From the NCBI GenBank assembly GCA_947311845.1, contig CAMZMU010000107.1:23789326-23853325 (forward strand): 64,000 nucleotides of DNA, in the 5' to 3' direction. The notes below the pieces were generated by a model. That model saw nothing but the letters and a program-made list of their open reading frames with translations, was not told the origin of the DNA and ran no database searches. The DNA comes from Poa pratensis. Taxonomy: Eukaryota > Streptophyta > Magnoliopsida > Poales > Poaceae. Positions 34,304 to 47,500 of the stretch are shown in pieces. How positions within the stretch are numbered: position 1 is the first letter of the stretch; the number at the start of each line of letters is the position of its first letter. Made by a program: the position numbers and the translations under genes.

Positions 34304-34430
34304 CTAATCTCCCTTCACCTGCTTCGCCTTCTTGGCCTCGTAATCCTTCACTGCAGCCTTGATGGCGTCCTCAGCGAGCATGATACAGTGGAGCTTCACC
34401 GGTGGCAGCGACAGATGCTTCACGATCTCT
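34304..34430 (-). pseudogene. Terminal exon of an ISCU-type iron-sulfur scaffold gene
   Basis: On the minus strand a CACCAG acceptor (ending at 34431) is followed by REIVKHLSLPPVKLHC and MLAEDAIKAAVKDYEAKKAK, then stop TAG at 34304-34306. This is the C-terminal part of the mitochondrial scaffold ISU/ISCU, which assembles [2Fe-2S] clusters. It includes the third conserved Cys in KLHC. The residue after that Cys is Ile where the family usually has Ser. No other ISU exon (the GCGSAIASSS region or the N-terminal NVIDHYDNP region) was found in the following kilobases, so this is best read as a displaced exon. Its strand matches the Helitron end at 32807. Confidence 0.72.
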
Positions 34431-37400
34431 CTGGTGAACAAAAAGGACGCTCCAGTCAGCAAAGCTTCAAATCTGGAGCCTATTTCTACAGCTAGACTGC
34501 TAGCTAGATCGACCTGAACTTGGTAACAAAATTGCATTGTCCAACAATTAAACAGCTAGCTCACTAACGTGTTCTTTATCACTACCACTTCGTCCATTTG
34601 CTTTCCCTTCACCCAATCAGTAGCTGCATATAGAAAGTTCCCTAAACTTGAACATATGACATAATAATATCAGGTACGATAACCTTTGAGGGGAACATGC
34701 ATGTTGTCCACCAAGTATAACTATATAATGATATCACGTATGCTTCCTCCAGATTACTAAGACCAAGCCACTACTCCTTACATCCTACTATGGAGTATTG
34801 TGCAACATTTCACTCTATACTTTTTTTATCTGAATCAAACTTGACTTAATACTCCAAGCAGCAGTATTTAGTTTATTCCCCATGTTATTTCCGTGTCTAA
34901 CTATTTGCTTATTCCGCCCACAAAAAAAAGCATACCACAGCGAGAAAACTGTACATCTTTAGGACTCTGAGTCAGGCACCAAGCCAACAAATGAACACGT
35001 TGGCAGCCGACACTTCTTGTACAGCTTGTAGGACTCTTGACTCCAAACCTGGTGTTTTCTGCATTGTCTGAACACAATACGCCACTTGTTAGCTAACAGG
35101 AATTTGCAAAGCACAACTAACGTGCTCTGTATTACAAAAAGAAAAACTACTGAATGAAAAATGTGTAGTCACGGATCACTTCTGAAACTGAAACAACACT
35201 GATAGTGCACCGTTATAAGGACAACTCATTTGGGCTTGAAAATGCATGAATTCGAACTTGAGGCACATTTTATAACTAATTCCTTGGGATCTAGTTGACG
35301 TTTAGCCATATGTAATTGTGAGCATTACAGATAGAAATGTTACCACGCAGTGTTAAACATGATTCGAGAACCCATGCGTAACAAATTTCCCGAACTGCAC
35401 TCAATAATGGAAGGGAGGTGAGAATCAAAAATTTAGAACTCTGCACTGACCTTGCTTTAATATAGGGATTCTTCGAAGTTATCTGATGACTACTTACAAC
35501 AAACCGAGTTGTCCAGGCTGTTAACTGTTCCTTCCTGCAAGCATTTTCAAATGAAAGGTAAGACGGAATGCAAATATTATTAAGTCAAACATTACCAGAG
35601 CAGGCACCAACTGACCATTGTATAGGTCCTTCATGTCCAAAGTCTGGCCAAAGCGAGGATGCGGATGCTATGCAGATCTGAGGATAGGCTTGACCTCATG
35701 GAGGACATCATCTGCATCCACCGGATACAATCAGAATGGCCTAATGTTTTCGTCAATCTGAAACTCTGTATTGTTTCTCAAAAACAGGTGTGCCTGAAAT
35801 GTCCCACTACTGAGTCAATATGTTCGCAAGCCCATGATCTTCTAAAAACACCTAAAATGCATTGACCTCCTTAGATAAGCTCATAATTTAAGAAAAATTT
35901 ACTACAAGGCCAGATCTCTCCAAGGCCTCAAAGCAGGTCACTGGTCAGCGCTACCATCTACGATGATGGTCTTCTTGATGACCAGATGAAATAGGTACGA
36001 AAATAAACTCACTATATTACTGATTACACATATTAGCTGTTTAGTGCATCAAAGAAATTAGTAGATTGACACAGAGAGAACTTGAGAAGAAGAAAACTCA
36101 CACATTATCCCCTAAAAGAAGCAGCCTAATAACAAAGAGCAGGTAACCCAAGCCACGAATGAAGATCCATGTCTGAACCATCATATTGACCATCCCTGGG
36201 TCCAGGACAATGGAGTTGAGGGTGCCTCCAGCAAGAAATCAGTCAAAACAAGCAAGCACACTTCCAATATCCATCAATCCACCCTTTGATCAGACATCCA
36301 AATTAGCAGGGGTTACATGCCTATATGTTCCTGCTCACAGCTAAACTACTTCTAAGTATGGACTCCCACCACAAAAGAAAAACACGAATGTTCACTAATA
36401 ATGTAAAGCTAGAGGGAAGCACATAATAAGTGAAAAAAAATTAAGATATACAATGGAAACAAAAATAAATTCGAGCTAATCACATGACAAGTATATTCAA
36501 GATATTCACCTTGAGATACCCGTTTTTATACACATCTGATGGACCAGATTAGATTCCACACCACAACGACAGTCACATTCTGCTCCCATGAGAAAACAGA
36601 GAACCACACAGTAATCTCGCATGAGATTCCTACGGAAAGAGAAATATGAACTCTAGCATTTACCTAAACCGAACGTTTATTGTGACTGCATAGCTCTAAA
36701 ACAAATAACAAGACTACCATAAACAAGAGCTCGTATAGATCAGGAAGCACATGTAGATTCAAATGCACTATATGAGTAAGGGGAATGATTCAAAACAGGA
36801 TGACACAAATAAAATATAATACATGCGCTTCCAAACAAGCTGATATAGTTGTGCTTACTATTTTATATGGCTTTATCTGTAGCTACAAAGTTGAAACACC
36901 CAATTTGCAAGCTACATGTGAATCGAGGCATGCTAACATCAAAATACTTGACCACATTCAGAAATTGGTAACATGACTGAACATTCTTTTCTTGTAATAG
37001 ACAGTCACTGGATTAGTTGAGTTTTGCTCTGCAAAGTATTTGATTGTCATGTTTTTTGAACTAATGAGCATGCCTTATAGGCTGATTACAAATTCGCCCA
37101 AGTTCTAGTAGTACTTATTCAAATAGAAGGCTGTTCCTTTTCAGATATAGCGACCCAATGCAGCGACCCAAAGAGATGAACACGATAAGAACTGCAAGCC
37201 TATGCCATGACCAAAAGAGATGAAAAGCCACATGAATGCATCAAAGAGTCTCCCAAAAATGCCAATATGAACACGAAGGTAAGAAATTCCCATTGAAACC
37301 TGGGACATCGCAAGCCAATTATGAAACTGCTTGAGCATTGTATATAACCCATAAAAACAATATTTTACCATATTATCCATGCACAACACATGAGAAAACC

Positions 37401-40400
37401 AAAACAACCCCTTAAAATGGATGATGGGCGGAGATACCAGATCAAAGCCACTGCTGCAAGGAATCACAAACATGTGATGCCCATGGGCATGAGATGAAGA
37501 ATGTCAAAATTAAGGAGAAGTAAACGAACACCATAGGTGTATCCTATGGCCTAAAGCCTCAACAAATCTCTGGCCCTGCAGTACATATAAATGTTAGTAT
37601 CACGAAAAATGGTTCAAAATACCATATCACAAAGAAAAACTTTTACGCTTATTGACTGACCTTAACTCAATCTTAAATTTGGCTCCTGATGTCCAAGTAA
37701 AGGTCAACACAGCACCTAAACTGCAGAACATAAGCAGACAGAAAGAAGGAATGCCTCAGCCAACAAACAAAATGCTGACAGCTAAATCATAATGTAGTAG
37801 ATGTTAAGTGAAAAAATCTGAGCTAGCTCTCCGTGTTAATCAATTGTCAATTTGTCATAGAGCAATCTAAAGTATTCGTATACAAACATTTTATGCACGA
37901 ACTGATTAGACTTTTAGCAACAATTTCAGTAACAGTGACACATGCCTTTTGCACCAAATTGCTACGGTAAGATACAAAACACTTACTTAAATTATTAACT
38001 TCTATCAACCATTTACTCACTGCGAGAGCAAATCAACAATTAGTAATTAATCCTTGGACTGAAAACAGATGCAGCGATCACCGACATCGCAAACAAAAAG
38101 AGAAGAATTATCTCAGATAACTTCAGAGTTCAGACTGAACAAGATCATTCGTTTTCCACTATTTCTCATACACAAAGTTACTTATATGTGCTTCATGGGG
38201 GTCTATTTAGTACATCCAAGTAATCTAATGCCTAGAAGGAAAAAAAAACACCATCATTGCTCTAACCCAGCATTCCATTTTCTCACTTTTTACGATTAAA
38301 GCATGGATTTGCGCCAATTTACTCACCGCCAGAGCAAATCAACAAGAAGTAATTAATCCTTGGACTGAAAACAGGTCAGGGATTAGCTACACAGGCATCG
38401 CAAACAAAATGAGAACAAATATCTCAGTTAACTTCAGACTGAACAAGATAAAGAATATAGGATTAAGCTTGTAACATTCAAAACGGACAGAAACCACCTT
38501 GTTCTTCTTCACCAAAACCTTCGCTAGAGGTTTCACTTCTTGCTCATACCTGCAAACATTGTGTACATATAAATCATCAATTTGCAGTTGAAAATCAGTG
38601 TGACTCGGAAAAAATCGAAGTGTTGAAGATGCAACAAGATAGGAGCACCTAATAGAGATTTGTCCTGAAGCACCTTTTCCAGCCACACCATCTGCAACTT
38701 TTCCGGCCGCACCATCTGCACCTTCCAAAAGTGTTTCCAGCGCTTTCCTATCTGAGGAAACACAAATCCATCGCTGCCACTTCCCTGGTCGCAGGCCAGA
38801 CTCCTCCGAGGAGAAACCCAGTCCTACGGTGCAAAAAACAATGATTAGATCAAACTAATTTTGCAGGAAACGGACTGGATTGTTGGTAAGAGGATACAGA
38901 GGGGCGCTCAGGGAAGAGCAGCGAGGAAGAAACAGTTGGGGGAGGACGAGAAAAACGAACCGAGGCGGGACGAGGACGCTCATGCCATCTTCTCCCCCGA
39001 TTCACACGACTCCATCGCCGCTCCGTGCCTCCACCGGCGGCTCCCAGGCGATGGTGCGCTCTCTACAAACCAAAAAATTATGGACAGGTCTGTAGTGCAT
39101 TTTGCATGGCAATAATAACAATAAAATCTCTAGTAAGTAAATCAGGATTGTCATCTAACTTGGTTCTTGGGTTGGAGGCTTGGAGCTGACAGAAGGTAAG
39201 CTGATGTAATTGTGGAACATTGGAATTCCAGTTTTCATTTATTTAGACTGCCATTTAATCAAACATGAATTTCATCGAACGTGCATCTATCTCTACCACC
39301 GAGCAAAAGTATAACCACTGGTCTCTCTCTAGACCAGAGCAATAGAAGTGAACAATTTCTCTCTCCCTTACTCTTTCTTTCTTACCAGATCAAGCAGAAA
39401 CCCTTTCTATTACCGAGCATATAAGGAAGAAAGAATCAACAACTTCTCTCTCTCTCAAGAACCAGGCCCCCTCTCGGAGCAAACCAAAATAAAGAATCAA
39501 CCTCGTCTCACTTGCTTTCCCTCTCAGCCCCTCTCCTATTGAAGATGTTAATCTGAAACAAACATTGAAGCAACAACCTTAAGTCAATAAAACATAAACT
39601 TTTAAGTATCCAAATAGAAACATCTCATATAAGAGCCTCGATTGGTGTATTGAAAGGCAGCTGGAACGCCGGCGTTTTACATGTTTGTATAAGATGACTA
39701 TTCCTCCTAGTACATCACAAGAAGAACAACAATAACAATGCACACCGAGTGAGTGATTACCGTGACAGAAGTTGTTGGACCACCACTCCTAGAATCACAC
39801 TCCTTTCCTTGTGTCGTCCTCCTCTCATTCACCATATACATCTGCCACATATAAGGTAATCTTCAATGGATGATAATGATTCAGTATAATCTTCTACAGC
39901 ATAAACATACAAAAGGAACAAAATTACTACATACAGAGAATAGTGCACATATCTCCAGGGTAGCTTTAGTCCAAACACACCTCACTACCCATCAATCATC
40001 CTCTGATGCCACATGATATTAGCGGAATTAACAGATAAGTGGCTAGATTCTTGTTCATAGGGCTACTGTAGACTCCTGTCTGCACAAGGGAAAACAGATT
40101 TGTTTAGTTAGAGAAAAGAAATATTAGATACACAAGTCTGCTGCTCCTCTGCAATTCTTTAGAATCAGTCCGATAAAAGGGCTGCTGCTGCTTCTTCTAG
40201 CAGGAGAAAAAAATAGATGCATACGACTTGGAAATCAATGAATACCTCTAGCAGACAAGACGAACACAGACGCTGCTGCTGCGCCGATGGCATGTAAAAT
40301 CCCCTGGCCTACCAAACCCTAACTGTGAAATCAAAAATTAATTAGGGAGTAGAGAAGGAATTTGAGGAAGAACGGAGGGAAGCAAAGAAGGAAAAGAGGA
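34431..40400 (-). other. Region of exon-like scraps, no gene model possible
   Basis: Several minus-strand stretches have splice-like borders: 35490-35535 (CTTGCAG before, GTAAGT after); about 35640-35690 (frame RFGQTLDMKDLYNG); about 36120-36240 (frame with LDPGMVNMMVQTWIFIRGLG and a hydrophobic run); and 38520-38760 (frame RKALETLLEGADGAAGKVAD). None was matched to a known family with confidence, and they do not chain into one protein. Either an unrecognised intron-rich gene or multi-gene capture by a Helitron would explain the pattern. Confidence 0.3.
38010..38460 (+). repeat. Two imperfect direct repeats of about 140 bp
   Basis: TACTCACYGCSAGAGCAAATCAACAA...ATCCTTGGACTGAAAACAG and the following GCATCGCAAACAAAA..GAGAA, ATCTCAG.TAACTTCAGA occur at about 38017-38150 and again at about 38320-38455. 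Confidence 0.7.
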
Positions 40401-41160
40401 CCTCTACCTCTATGGATCCACTTTTGCTGCTTGATGTTCCTCGCCGCTCTTGCGTTCACTGCACCGGACGCATAAGGACCAGGTGCGTGCACTGCACCGG
40501 ACGCCTCGGCAGCCCGAGCCACCGTCTCAGTGCAGAGGAGTGGAGGACGGAGGCTGTACCAGGTATGGAGCCGCAGAGGCGTCGGGGCAGGGCGGAGGCA
40601 GCGGGCGCAGAGGAGTATCCTCGTGGAGATAGGAGGAGGAGGAGGAGGCGCAGAGGAGGTGAGGGAGAGTAGCAGCGGCGACGGCGGGAACGGGCCGCGC
40701 GCCCTCTCGTTCCTGGCTGCCGGCGTTCCGTCGGGCTCGCCGGCTGGAGGGGTACATCGCGGTATCCCCCTGCCGCCGGACAACCCAGCGAGACGGCGGC
40801 GTTGACTGCCGCGACGTGGCCTCCCGGAGGCCGACGACCGGCTGAGGAGCAAGGGTGAGGAGCTGGAGGGGAAGAGGAGATGGAGGAGCAGGCCGTGGCG
40901 GCGGCGCGGGGAAGAGAGGAGAGGAGAAGAATGGGGATTGGGGGCTAGGCCCCGACCGCGAGAGGGAAAGAGAGGGCGCTGTCTACCGGGCGGAAAAGCG
41001 AGGGCGACGCGGGCGCTGTGCTGTAGATGGGCCCGACCCGGTGGAGACCCCACATGTCATCGACTTTGTGTGTCCGCCGGCGAGTGAAAAACTGCAAAGC
41101 GCACGATCCAACGGCTGTGAATCAATGGACGGTGCGGATGGACGGCTGAGATAAGCTGCC
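40400..41160. other. GC-rich island, possible gene 5' end on the minus strand
   Basis: High GC with long overlapping open frames on both strands and low-complexity Arg, Pro and Ser content in each. The minus-strand frame 41053-40331 has no recognisable domain. The composition resembles a grass gene 5' region or promoter island. No start or product is claimed. Confidence 0.35.
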
Positions 41161-41496
41161 TTCGAACAGTGCCAGGGGTGAGGACACGCTCAGGAAGTGG
41201 TTAACATTTAGGGTTTAGAATAGAAGCATCCTGTCGGTCTTAAGTGCTGAAAGCTACGAGAGGAGAGTAGGAGACACATATCAATGGACATATCATGTGC
41301 TCATTAGAGCTGTCCCCACAGGCCACAAGAGCTACGAACATCCTTCGATATTCTCGATGACCATACTTGCATAGTGCTCCTTTTTTTTTGCAAGGTGCAT
41401 AGTGCTCCTTGGTGGTTGATGGTTGGTGTAGTACAAGCGTAGTACTCTTTCGTTTTTTTAGCTCCGATACTCGAGACCGCGGAAAATGGCTCCTAG

Positions 41497-41870
41497 ACTA
41501 CACTGAGCACATTATTTAGAAAAAAATGAACATAATATTTACGAGTTTTAAAATTTCTAGAAAAATGTGTGTATATAGTCAATGATGTATTCTACAAACA
41601 TGAAAAATCTCAACACGAAATTATTTGTATTCCGGGCTACAAGAAATGATAAAATCCAACAAATTTTTGAAGTTTTGAATATATATGTTAACTATACCCA
41701 GATCCACATTTGTCCTTTTTTTTGCAACCTCGAATACAGAGTATTTTAGATCAAATTTTTTTTATGCTTGCAGTATACATCTTTGACTACATCTAGACTT
41801 TCTTTTTAGTTTCTTTTTAACTTAAAAATATTATTTTCAAATTCATGAAAATAAAGAGCTACCTGGAGCT
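41497..41870. mobile_element. Foldback MITE related to 1703-2052
   Basis: The left half (AGTCAATGATGTATTCTAC, ATTATTTGTATTCCGGG) pairs with the right half (CCTCGAATACAGAGTATTTT, GTATACATCTTTGACTAC). Outer words GGCTCCTAG and CCTGGAGCTC suggest the ends. The inner architecture is the same as the element at 1703-2052. No ORF. Confidence 0.55.
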
Positions 41871-42114
41871 CGTCCTCTTTTAGAGTTTTCGTCACACTCA
41901 CTTGATTTACGTGGAATGTCCCTGTTTCACAAAAAGAAAACCGAGCAAGTAAGATTGATCATTTAGAGAGTATGGCTACTGGAGCAAATAGGAAATGGCT
42001 CACATCCTGCCACGTTAGTCGGGTCCATATTGTGTGCACTCGATCAATGTTTGGGATATCGTTTATCGGGAACTTATCAGCCGACCCAAGATAAGGTGTA
42101 AATCAGCTGGTTTG

Positions 42115-42205
42115 GATATCGGCCGATTTATCGTCACATCGGCAGATAAATCGGCCGATTTATCTTATCGGTCAGACACCAGTAAGCAATAAATCGGCCG
42201 ATTAA
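42115..42205. repeat. Cluster of ATCGGCCGAT palindromes
   Basis: ATCGGCCGAT occurs three times (42118-42127, 42150-42159, 42193-42202). The middle one sits in a perfect 20-bp palindrome GATAAATCGGCCGATTTATC (42145-42164). Related TATCGG and ATCGGC words surround it from 42060 to 42225. Confidence 0.8.
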
Positions 42206-42633
42206 TCGGAATATCGGAAGATATCTTGAACAGTGCACTCGATACATTAGATGTATAATTAGTGCGCTACATATGTAATTGGTCTATGATGATAGAAAAT
42301 TATACAATTCCGACAACATTTACATAATGTATTTGCATCGTCTCAAAATTGATACTATATTACATCTACGTAATTTATTTATTTATTTTGCTTTATGAAT
42401 AGTAGATGAAAGCAACTATTTCTAACATGAAGTTTCTTTTCTATTTTGAATGTACATTAAGTTTTCTACCATGATAAGTGCATGTGATAAAAATTTCTAT
42501 TTTTATTATCATTTGAATGCTAATTAGTTTCGGTACGAGTTTCGTGCATTTGTTGCAGTGATCGCTATGTTGGTGGTGCAGTAAAGTCGAAGATGGATCC
42601 TTACGACCTCGATGGATGTTGTCTTCTCAACAA

Positions 42634-42995
42634 CTAGAAAGATACCCCGCGCGTTGCAGCAGGAACCCTTTATAAACTATATTGTGTAAACAAAAATGTA
42701 TAATAGGTACGATATTATAAGTTTTCTAAATAATATGCAAAATTCAACTTGTCATAGTTGAGATACTAAATTTAATCGACATGAAATGAATTTTTATTAT
42801 AAATTATTAATGTGGATAATTAGATGGTTAAAGAAATGGATAATGTGGAGTTTTCATGTAAAGATTAATAAATATTAATGGAGATGACATGGACAATTAA
42901 TTGGCTAAGAAGGTGGATGATGTGGATAGCTTGCATGTGGAGATAGAAAAATATTAATTACACTTAGTGGGGTTTTGCTTTATAAGAAGTATAGA
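42634..42995 (-). mobile_element. Non-autonomous Helitron (362 bp)
   Basis: The minus strand begins TCTATACTTCTTATAAAGC and ends with GCTGCAACGCGCGGGGTATCTTTCTAG, flanked on the plus strand by A (42633) and T (42996). The ends are the same as in the Helitron at 9080-9535, so the two are one family in opposite orientation. Confidence 0.82.
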
Positions 42996-42999
42996 TAGA

Positions 43000-43708
43000 T
43001 AGATGTGTGCAAGGTATGCGTTCCTAGCCAAGTCGGTTGATGTGTCACGTGTGCTGCCTTGTTCCACGGTATAGTTGTGTGTGTGTGTTTGCGACGGTTT
43101 CTGACTAATTAACGGGGCAATTCTCTATCTTCCCGATTAATAAAAAAGGAAAACTATTTTGCCTCGTGTGAGAAAAAAGACCTTAGTCTCTACTTGTTTT
43201 TTCGTAGTTTGGAAATTGTGATGCCAAACTGAACTTGTATGTGAGCTTTAGTAGACTTTGGATTTATGAGAAGGAAACCAGATGGCAAACACAGTTTGAG
43301 AAAAAATTGCAGACACGTTTGCAATTATTCAATGTTTGAGTCGTCTTATAGCATAGAATAATATTCATAGAAATAAAAGAACATAGTATAACCACAAATA
43401 AAATAGGCAAAACCTGTTTATATAAAATGGATTATCATAATCAGCAATGGTAATCTAGGGTCTTAGTTGCTTGCAAAAAAAATACACGTAAATTACGTGG
43501 TACAAATTGACCGCATTTATTATTCTACAATTACCAATGTTTAGGGAAGTGGATGTACAGCCCAGCCACCCATATTTAAGTCCTCACAAACGCAGATTTG
43601 GGTTCTTATTATTTAAAAAAAATCCGCTGTAGTGGCTTCCCCTACCACATTCTTTTCAATTTTTGTTATCAATTTCAATTAAAGAAAACTACGAACAACT
43701 TTAAAACT
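43000..43708. other. Intergenic, nothing recognised
   Basis: AT-rich sequence between the Helitron and the Stowaway element. A short GATA run at 42993-43004 and a GTGTGTGT run near 43076 are the only simple repeats. Confidence 0.4.
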
Positions 43709-43710
43709 TA

Positions 43711-44024
43711 CTCCCTCCATCCCGGTTTATAGGATGCAATTCCAAAACCAGATTTTCCCAAGAATAAGATGCAATTTAGACATTTAATGAGCAATTAAGA
43801 GAGAGAAAGAAGCGGAAGCCCACCACCGAATTAATTTTCGTGGGAGAGAAAATGGAAGGCAACCAATGCATGCGCACCAATTATGCAATTAATGAGTAAT
43901 TAAGAGAGAGGAAAGGAAGGCAGCCAATGCATGCACACCAATTGGGTTATTCAACCCACCAATAGTTAGCCACCTAGGTCCGAGAGATTTGTCAAATGCA
44001 TACTATAAACCGGTATGGAGGGAG
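43711..44024. mobile_element. Stowaway MITE upstream of the LPCAT gene
   Basis: Inverted ends CTCCCTCC and GGAGGGAG with TA duplications at 43709-43710 and 44025-44026; 314 bp. The inner halves share imperfect repeats (TTAATGAG.AATTAAGAGAGAG, GGCA.CCAATGCATGC). It lies about 560 bp before the acyltransferase start, so it may sit within the promoter. Confidence 0.88.
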
Positions 44025-44026
44025 TA

Positions 44027-44586
44027 TGTAAAATTCCAGCTCAACTATTTCTGTGATCCGTACGTATCTAGACGTATTTTAGTTGGTAGTTCATTCATTT
44101 TTTTATCCATAACTGGTCCGTATTGTAATATCTAAACATCATAACAAAGTGAGTAGAAGGCACACAAGAGAAGCGAATGTGCATATAAAACAACGTGTTT
44201 ACACCGTAACCTCAACCAAAAGTTTCAATCAAACAAGACAGATGCTTGGGATTACGTGTAGTTCACCTATTCTATGATTGCGATCATTTAACGACTACGT
44301 TTGTTTGTCACCGGCGTGCTACACCTACTACGAGTACACCAATGAATGATTTGCCGATTTCATTACCTTTTTACTTCAAAGTTGCCACAAAGTTTCCTGT
44401 TGCTTCATACTGCAAATTCACGAAAGGAAAGGGTGTCCTTTAGAAAGATACCTTCCCAAGCTTTCCACGCCATCACATATCACACGCGGCCTCGAGCTCG
44501 CTTCAGAAAAAACCAAATCCACAACTATTTCTGTATCGCCCGCATCTGTCGTCTCCCCCCCTCCGGCGGCGGTGGCGGTGGCGACG
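44027..44586 (+). promoter_or_regulatory. Presumed promoter and 5' UTR of the LPCAT gene
   Basis: The sequence between the Stowaway MITE and the first in-frame ATG becomes C-rich from about 44540 (CTCCCCCCCTCCGGCGGCGG), typical of a grass 5' UTR. No TATA box could be placed with confidence. Confidence 0.45.
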
Positions 44587-47500
44587 ATGGGACTCGAGAT
44601 GGAGCCGATGGCGGCGGCGATCGGCGTCTCGGTGCCCGTGCTGCGCTTCCTGCTCTGCTTCGCGGCCACCATCCCCACGGGCCTCCTCTGGCGCGCGGTG
44701 CCCACCGCCACGGGGCGCCACCTCTACGCGGGCCTCAGCGGCGCCGCGCTCTCCTACCTGTCATTCGGGGCCACCTCCAACCTCCTCTTCGTCGGGCCCA
44801 TGGCGTTCGGGTACCTCGCCATGCTCCTCTTCTGTCGCCGCGCCGGCCTTGTCACCTTCCTCGGCGCCTTCGGCTTCCTCATCGCATGGTGAAACCCTCC
44901 CTCCTATCCTTGACCACATGGGTTTCGTACCATTGCTTAGTTTCGGGTCATCGGCGATGACGTCTGATTGTGGGTAGTACCGGGCTGAAAATGTACAGTT
45001 AACAGTTGTTTGTTCGGTTAGGAGACCAGAGGAACTGTAAGCAGATCTGTGGATGTGGCCAAGCCAGAGCATCGGGCGGTCACAGGGTTGAACTGTAGTT
45101 CATTAGATTGCAAAACCAGAGGAATGGAGAGCGAGCATGGAGCTTTTGATGTGGGCGTCGCTAAACTTCAGCATTAAGGATTTCGTGTTGAAGCTGGATG
45201 AAAAATTATAAAAAAAATCTGGCTGGCCATTAGGTGCTATTTACGAATATTCTTAAGGCGAACCCGGATCTTGTAGTAAATCCACATGAATTTGCTTCTA
45301 CACCTGCAAACTTTTGGACTTATGCAGTCTGAATTTGCTTGGTTGCGAAAACAAATTGATCATTTGCTTATGCAGTCTTTTTAACTTTAAAATGCACTGA
45401 TAATTTTGCAATGAAATCTCATTACTCCCACTTGTGCATGATCCGTCTCACTTGTTATCTGGTTGATGTAAGACTGCATCAGGTTTGGCTAGAAATAACA
45501 TATGACATGCATAGAAATAGCCAATTCTGGAAATTTGTTATTGAATCTAATATAGTGCATTGTTGAGTGTAGACTCCTTTATTTCCTGACATCCCTGCCG
45601 GTGAACGGATACGTACAGATTTAAGAGGAAGATAGTTGTTTCCAGGATTTTTAATTTGTCATTTGGATTAGATCAGAGCATTTTGGAGAACTTTAGGCCT
45701 TGTTTTTTGCAGACATTTAACTTTTGTGCTAGTTTTATCAGATTTCACTTTCTCATACCCCAAAACTGCTAATGAAAATTGCGCTAAAACATCAGTGGTT
45801 TGAGATCTTACATAAACACCTAGTCAGATTCTATTGGAGAAGTTTCTTTATTGCGTTCTCATGAAGCATCAGGTGCAATTTTGGATCGCACGCTTTCAGT
45901 AAATCTGTTAATGTAAGTTACAGCCTGTACTTCATCTATTGCTGTATATGGAAATTTATCTGCCTGTCTAGCCAATTAAACCTACGCACAGCTGAGGGGA
46001 AGAAAAAGGAAACATTTTTCGTCTATACTACCTGAAATTTTATTTTTATTTCACCACTTCTTAGTCACCTGCTTCAGTTTTTTCTTCTGTTGTAAGGTTG
46101 AGTTTGATTTTCCTATTGGTAGTGGTACTAGGATGTGATTTATGATCTGTCAGTGTGGTGTTGAATTAACATGAACTATGTTTGTTTGGAAGGAAGTTCA
46201 GGGATGAAAGTTAGTTCCCATCCAAATACCGCCTACAAAGGCTTAAACCGGATTACGACGCTGGTTGGTTCAAGTAGCTATTATTCATTCGTAGCTGGAG
46301 TCATCCAAACCTACCGTTTTCTTGTCCAGTTAATTAATATCCAGATATTTCATTTCTGAAGATTGAAGTTATTATATAACCAGACACGCAGGCTGGACCC
46401 TAATGTTGTTTTATTCGCCTAGTGATATATTTGGTTGAGTATTTCGAACTGACTGTGGTGTATTCTGATTCCAGTATCATTGACATTGATGCTCCATTAA
46501 GCTTTGAACGGAATTTACCGCAGATAGGTGCACCTTCTTTTATCCCCTATAGCTATTGGTGTGAATCAGTGCCAAAAAAATGTTGAGAGGTGATTGCAGT
46601 TCCATTCTTATCAATGTTGATGCCTCCGCACCATCCTCTTATACTTTTTTCTCTCATATGGTGCCAAATTAGGGTAGGCGCGGTTAATCTTATGTTCACT
46701 ACCTAGAAGTGTACACTAGCGGCGACCAGTGTCGTGTAGCCTTTGAAATTCCGTTCTTATCGTTAGTGCGTCCTCACTGTCCTCTTGTACCTTTTCTCGT
46801 GTAGTGCCACGTAAGGTTCCCAGGTTTACTAAGTTACTTATTTCTTAATGGGCTGCATTCTCCTATATTAATTTGGTAAAAAATGGGACGATATGGCAGG
46901 TTTTATCCACACCATTCATAAGGTTCGGTCCCTGTTTCATTTCCCTACTGAAACAAACAAGTTACGTACTTTATCAATTCACACATCTTTCACATGGAGT
47001 TAGGCATCCACTATGGTGACATAGCCTGTGTCGTACCAGACACCCATACAGAGGTGTTATCTTGATCCAAAAGTCAAGATCTCTTAAATATGCCAATCAT
47101 ATATTCCGGTTCTTTCCCTTCACAGAATGTCATTGACATCTGTCGTATATCACCAGAACAACAGTTGGCTCTGTTTCATGGACAACCAATGAGCTAGGTG
47201 AAGATTCTTGTACTGATTGTTGAAGATTGTTGTGTGTTTTTTAGATTTAAATGTACAATTGGTTTTAGAAAACTTCACTATGGATGTGATCACTTCCTTT
47301 ATTCACCTTGAGATAAAAGTAATATAGATGAAATCAGTTTATCGTCTCTTAGAAACAAGATGTTCACCCACTTGCTAGCACTAGCACGACCATTCTGTTT
47401 ATGCTAGTGCCAGCATGCTTGCTTGGAAAAGTTTCAATTGCTTTACCCCCACGTCATAAGCTAATTTAGAGGATAGGAAGGCCATCAAAAGCGGGCAAGA

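Noticed and set aside
36120..36260. Resemblance of LDPGMVN... to the PG motif region of short-chain dehydrogenases
   Set aside because: Only a few residues fit and neighbouring scraps do not supply an SDR fold, so no product is named.
40331..41053. Long minus-strand open frame (240 codons)
   Set aside because: GC-rich low-complexity composition; equally long frames exist in other phases and on the other strand, and no domain is visible.
44346..44960. 204-codon plus-strand frame overlapping LPCAT exon 1
   Set aside because: It is a different phase from the conserved MBOAT N terminus; the conserved frame starts at 44587 and splices at 44888.
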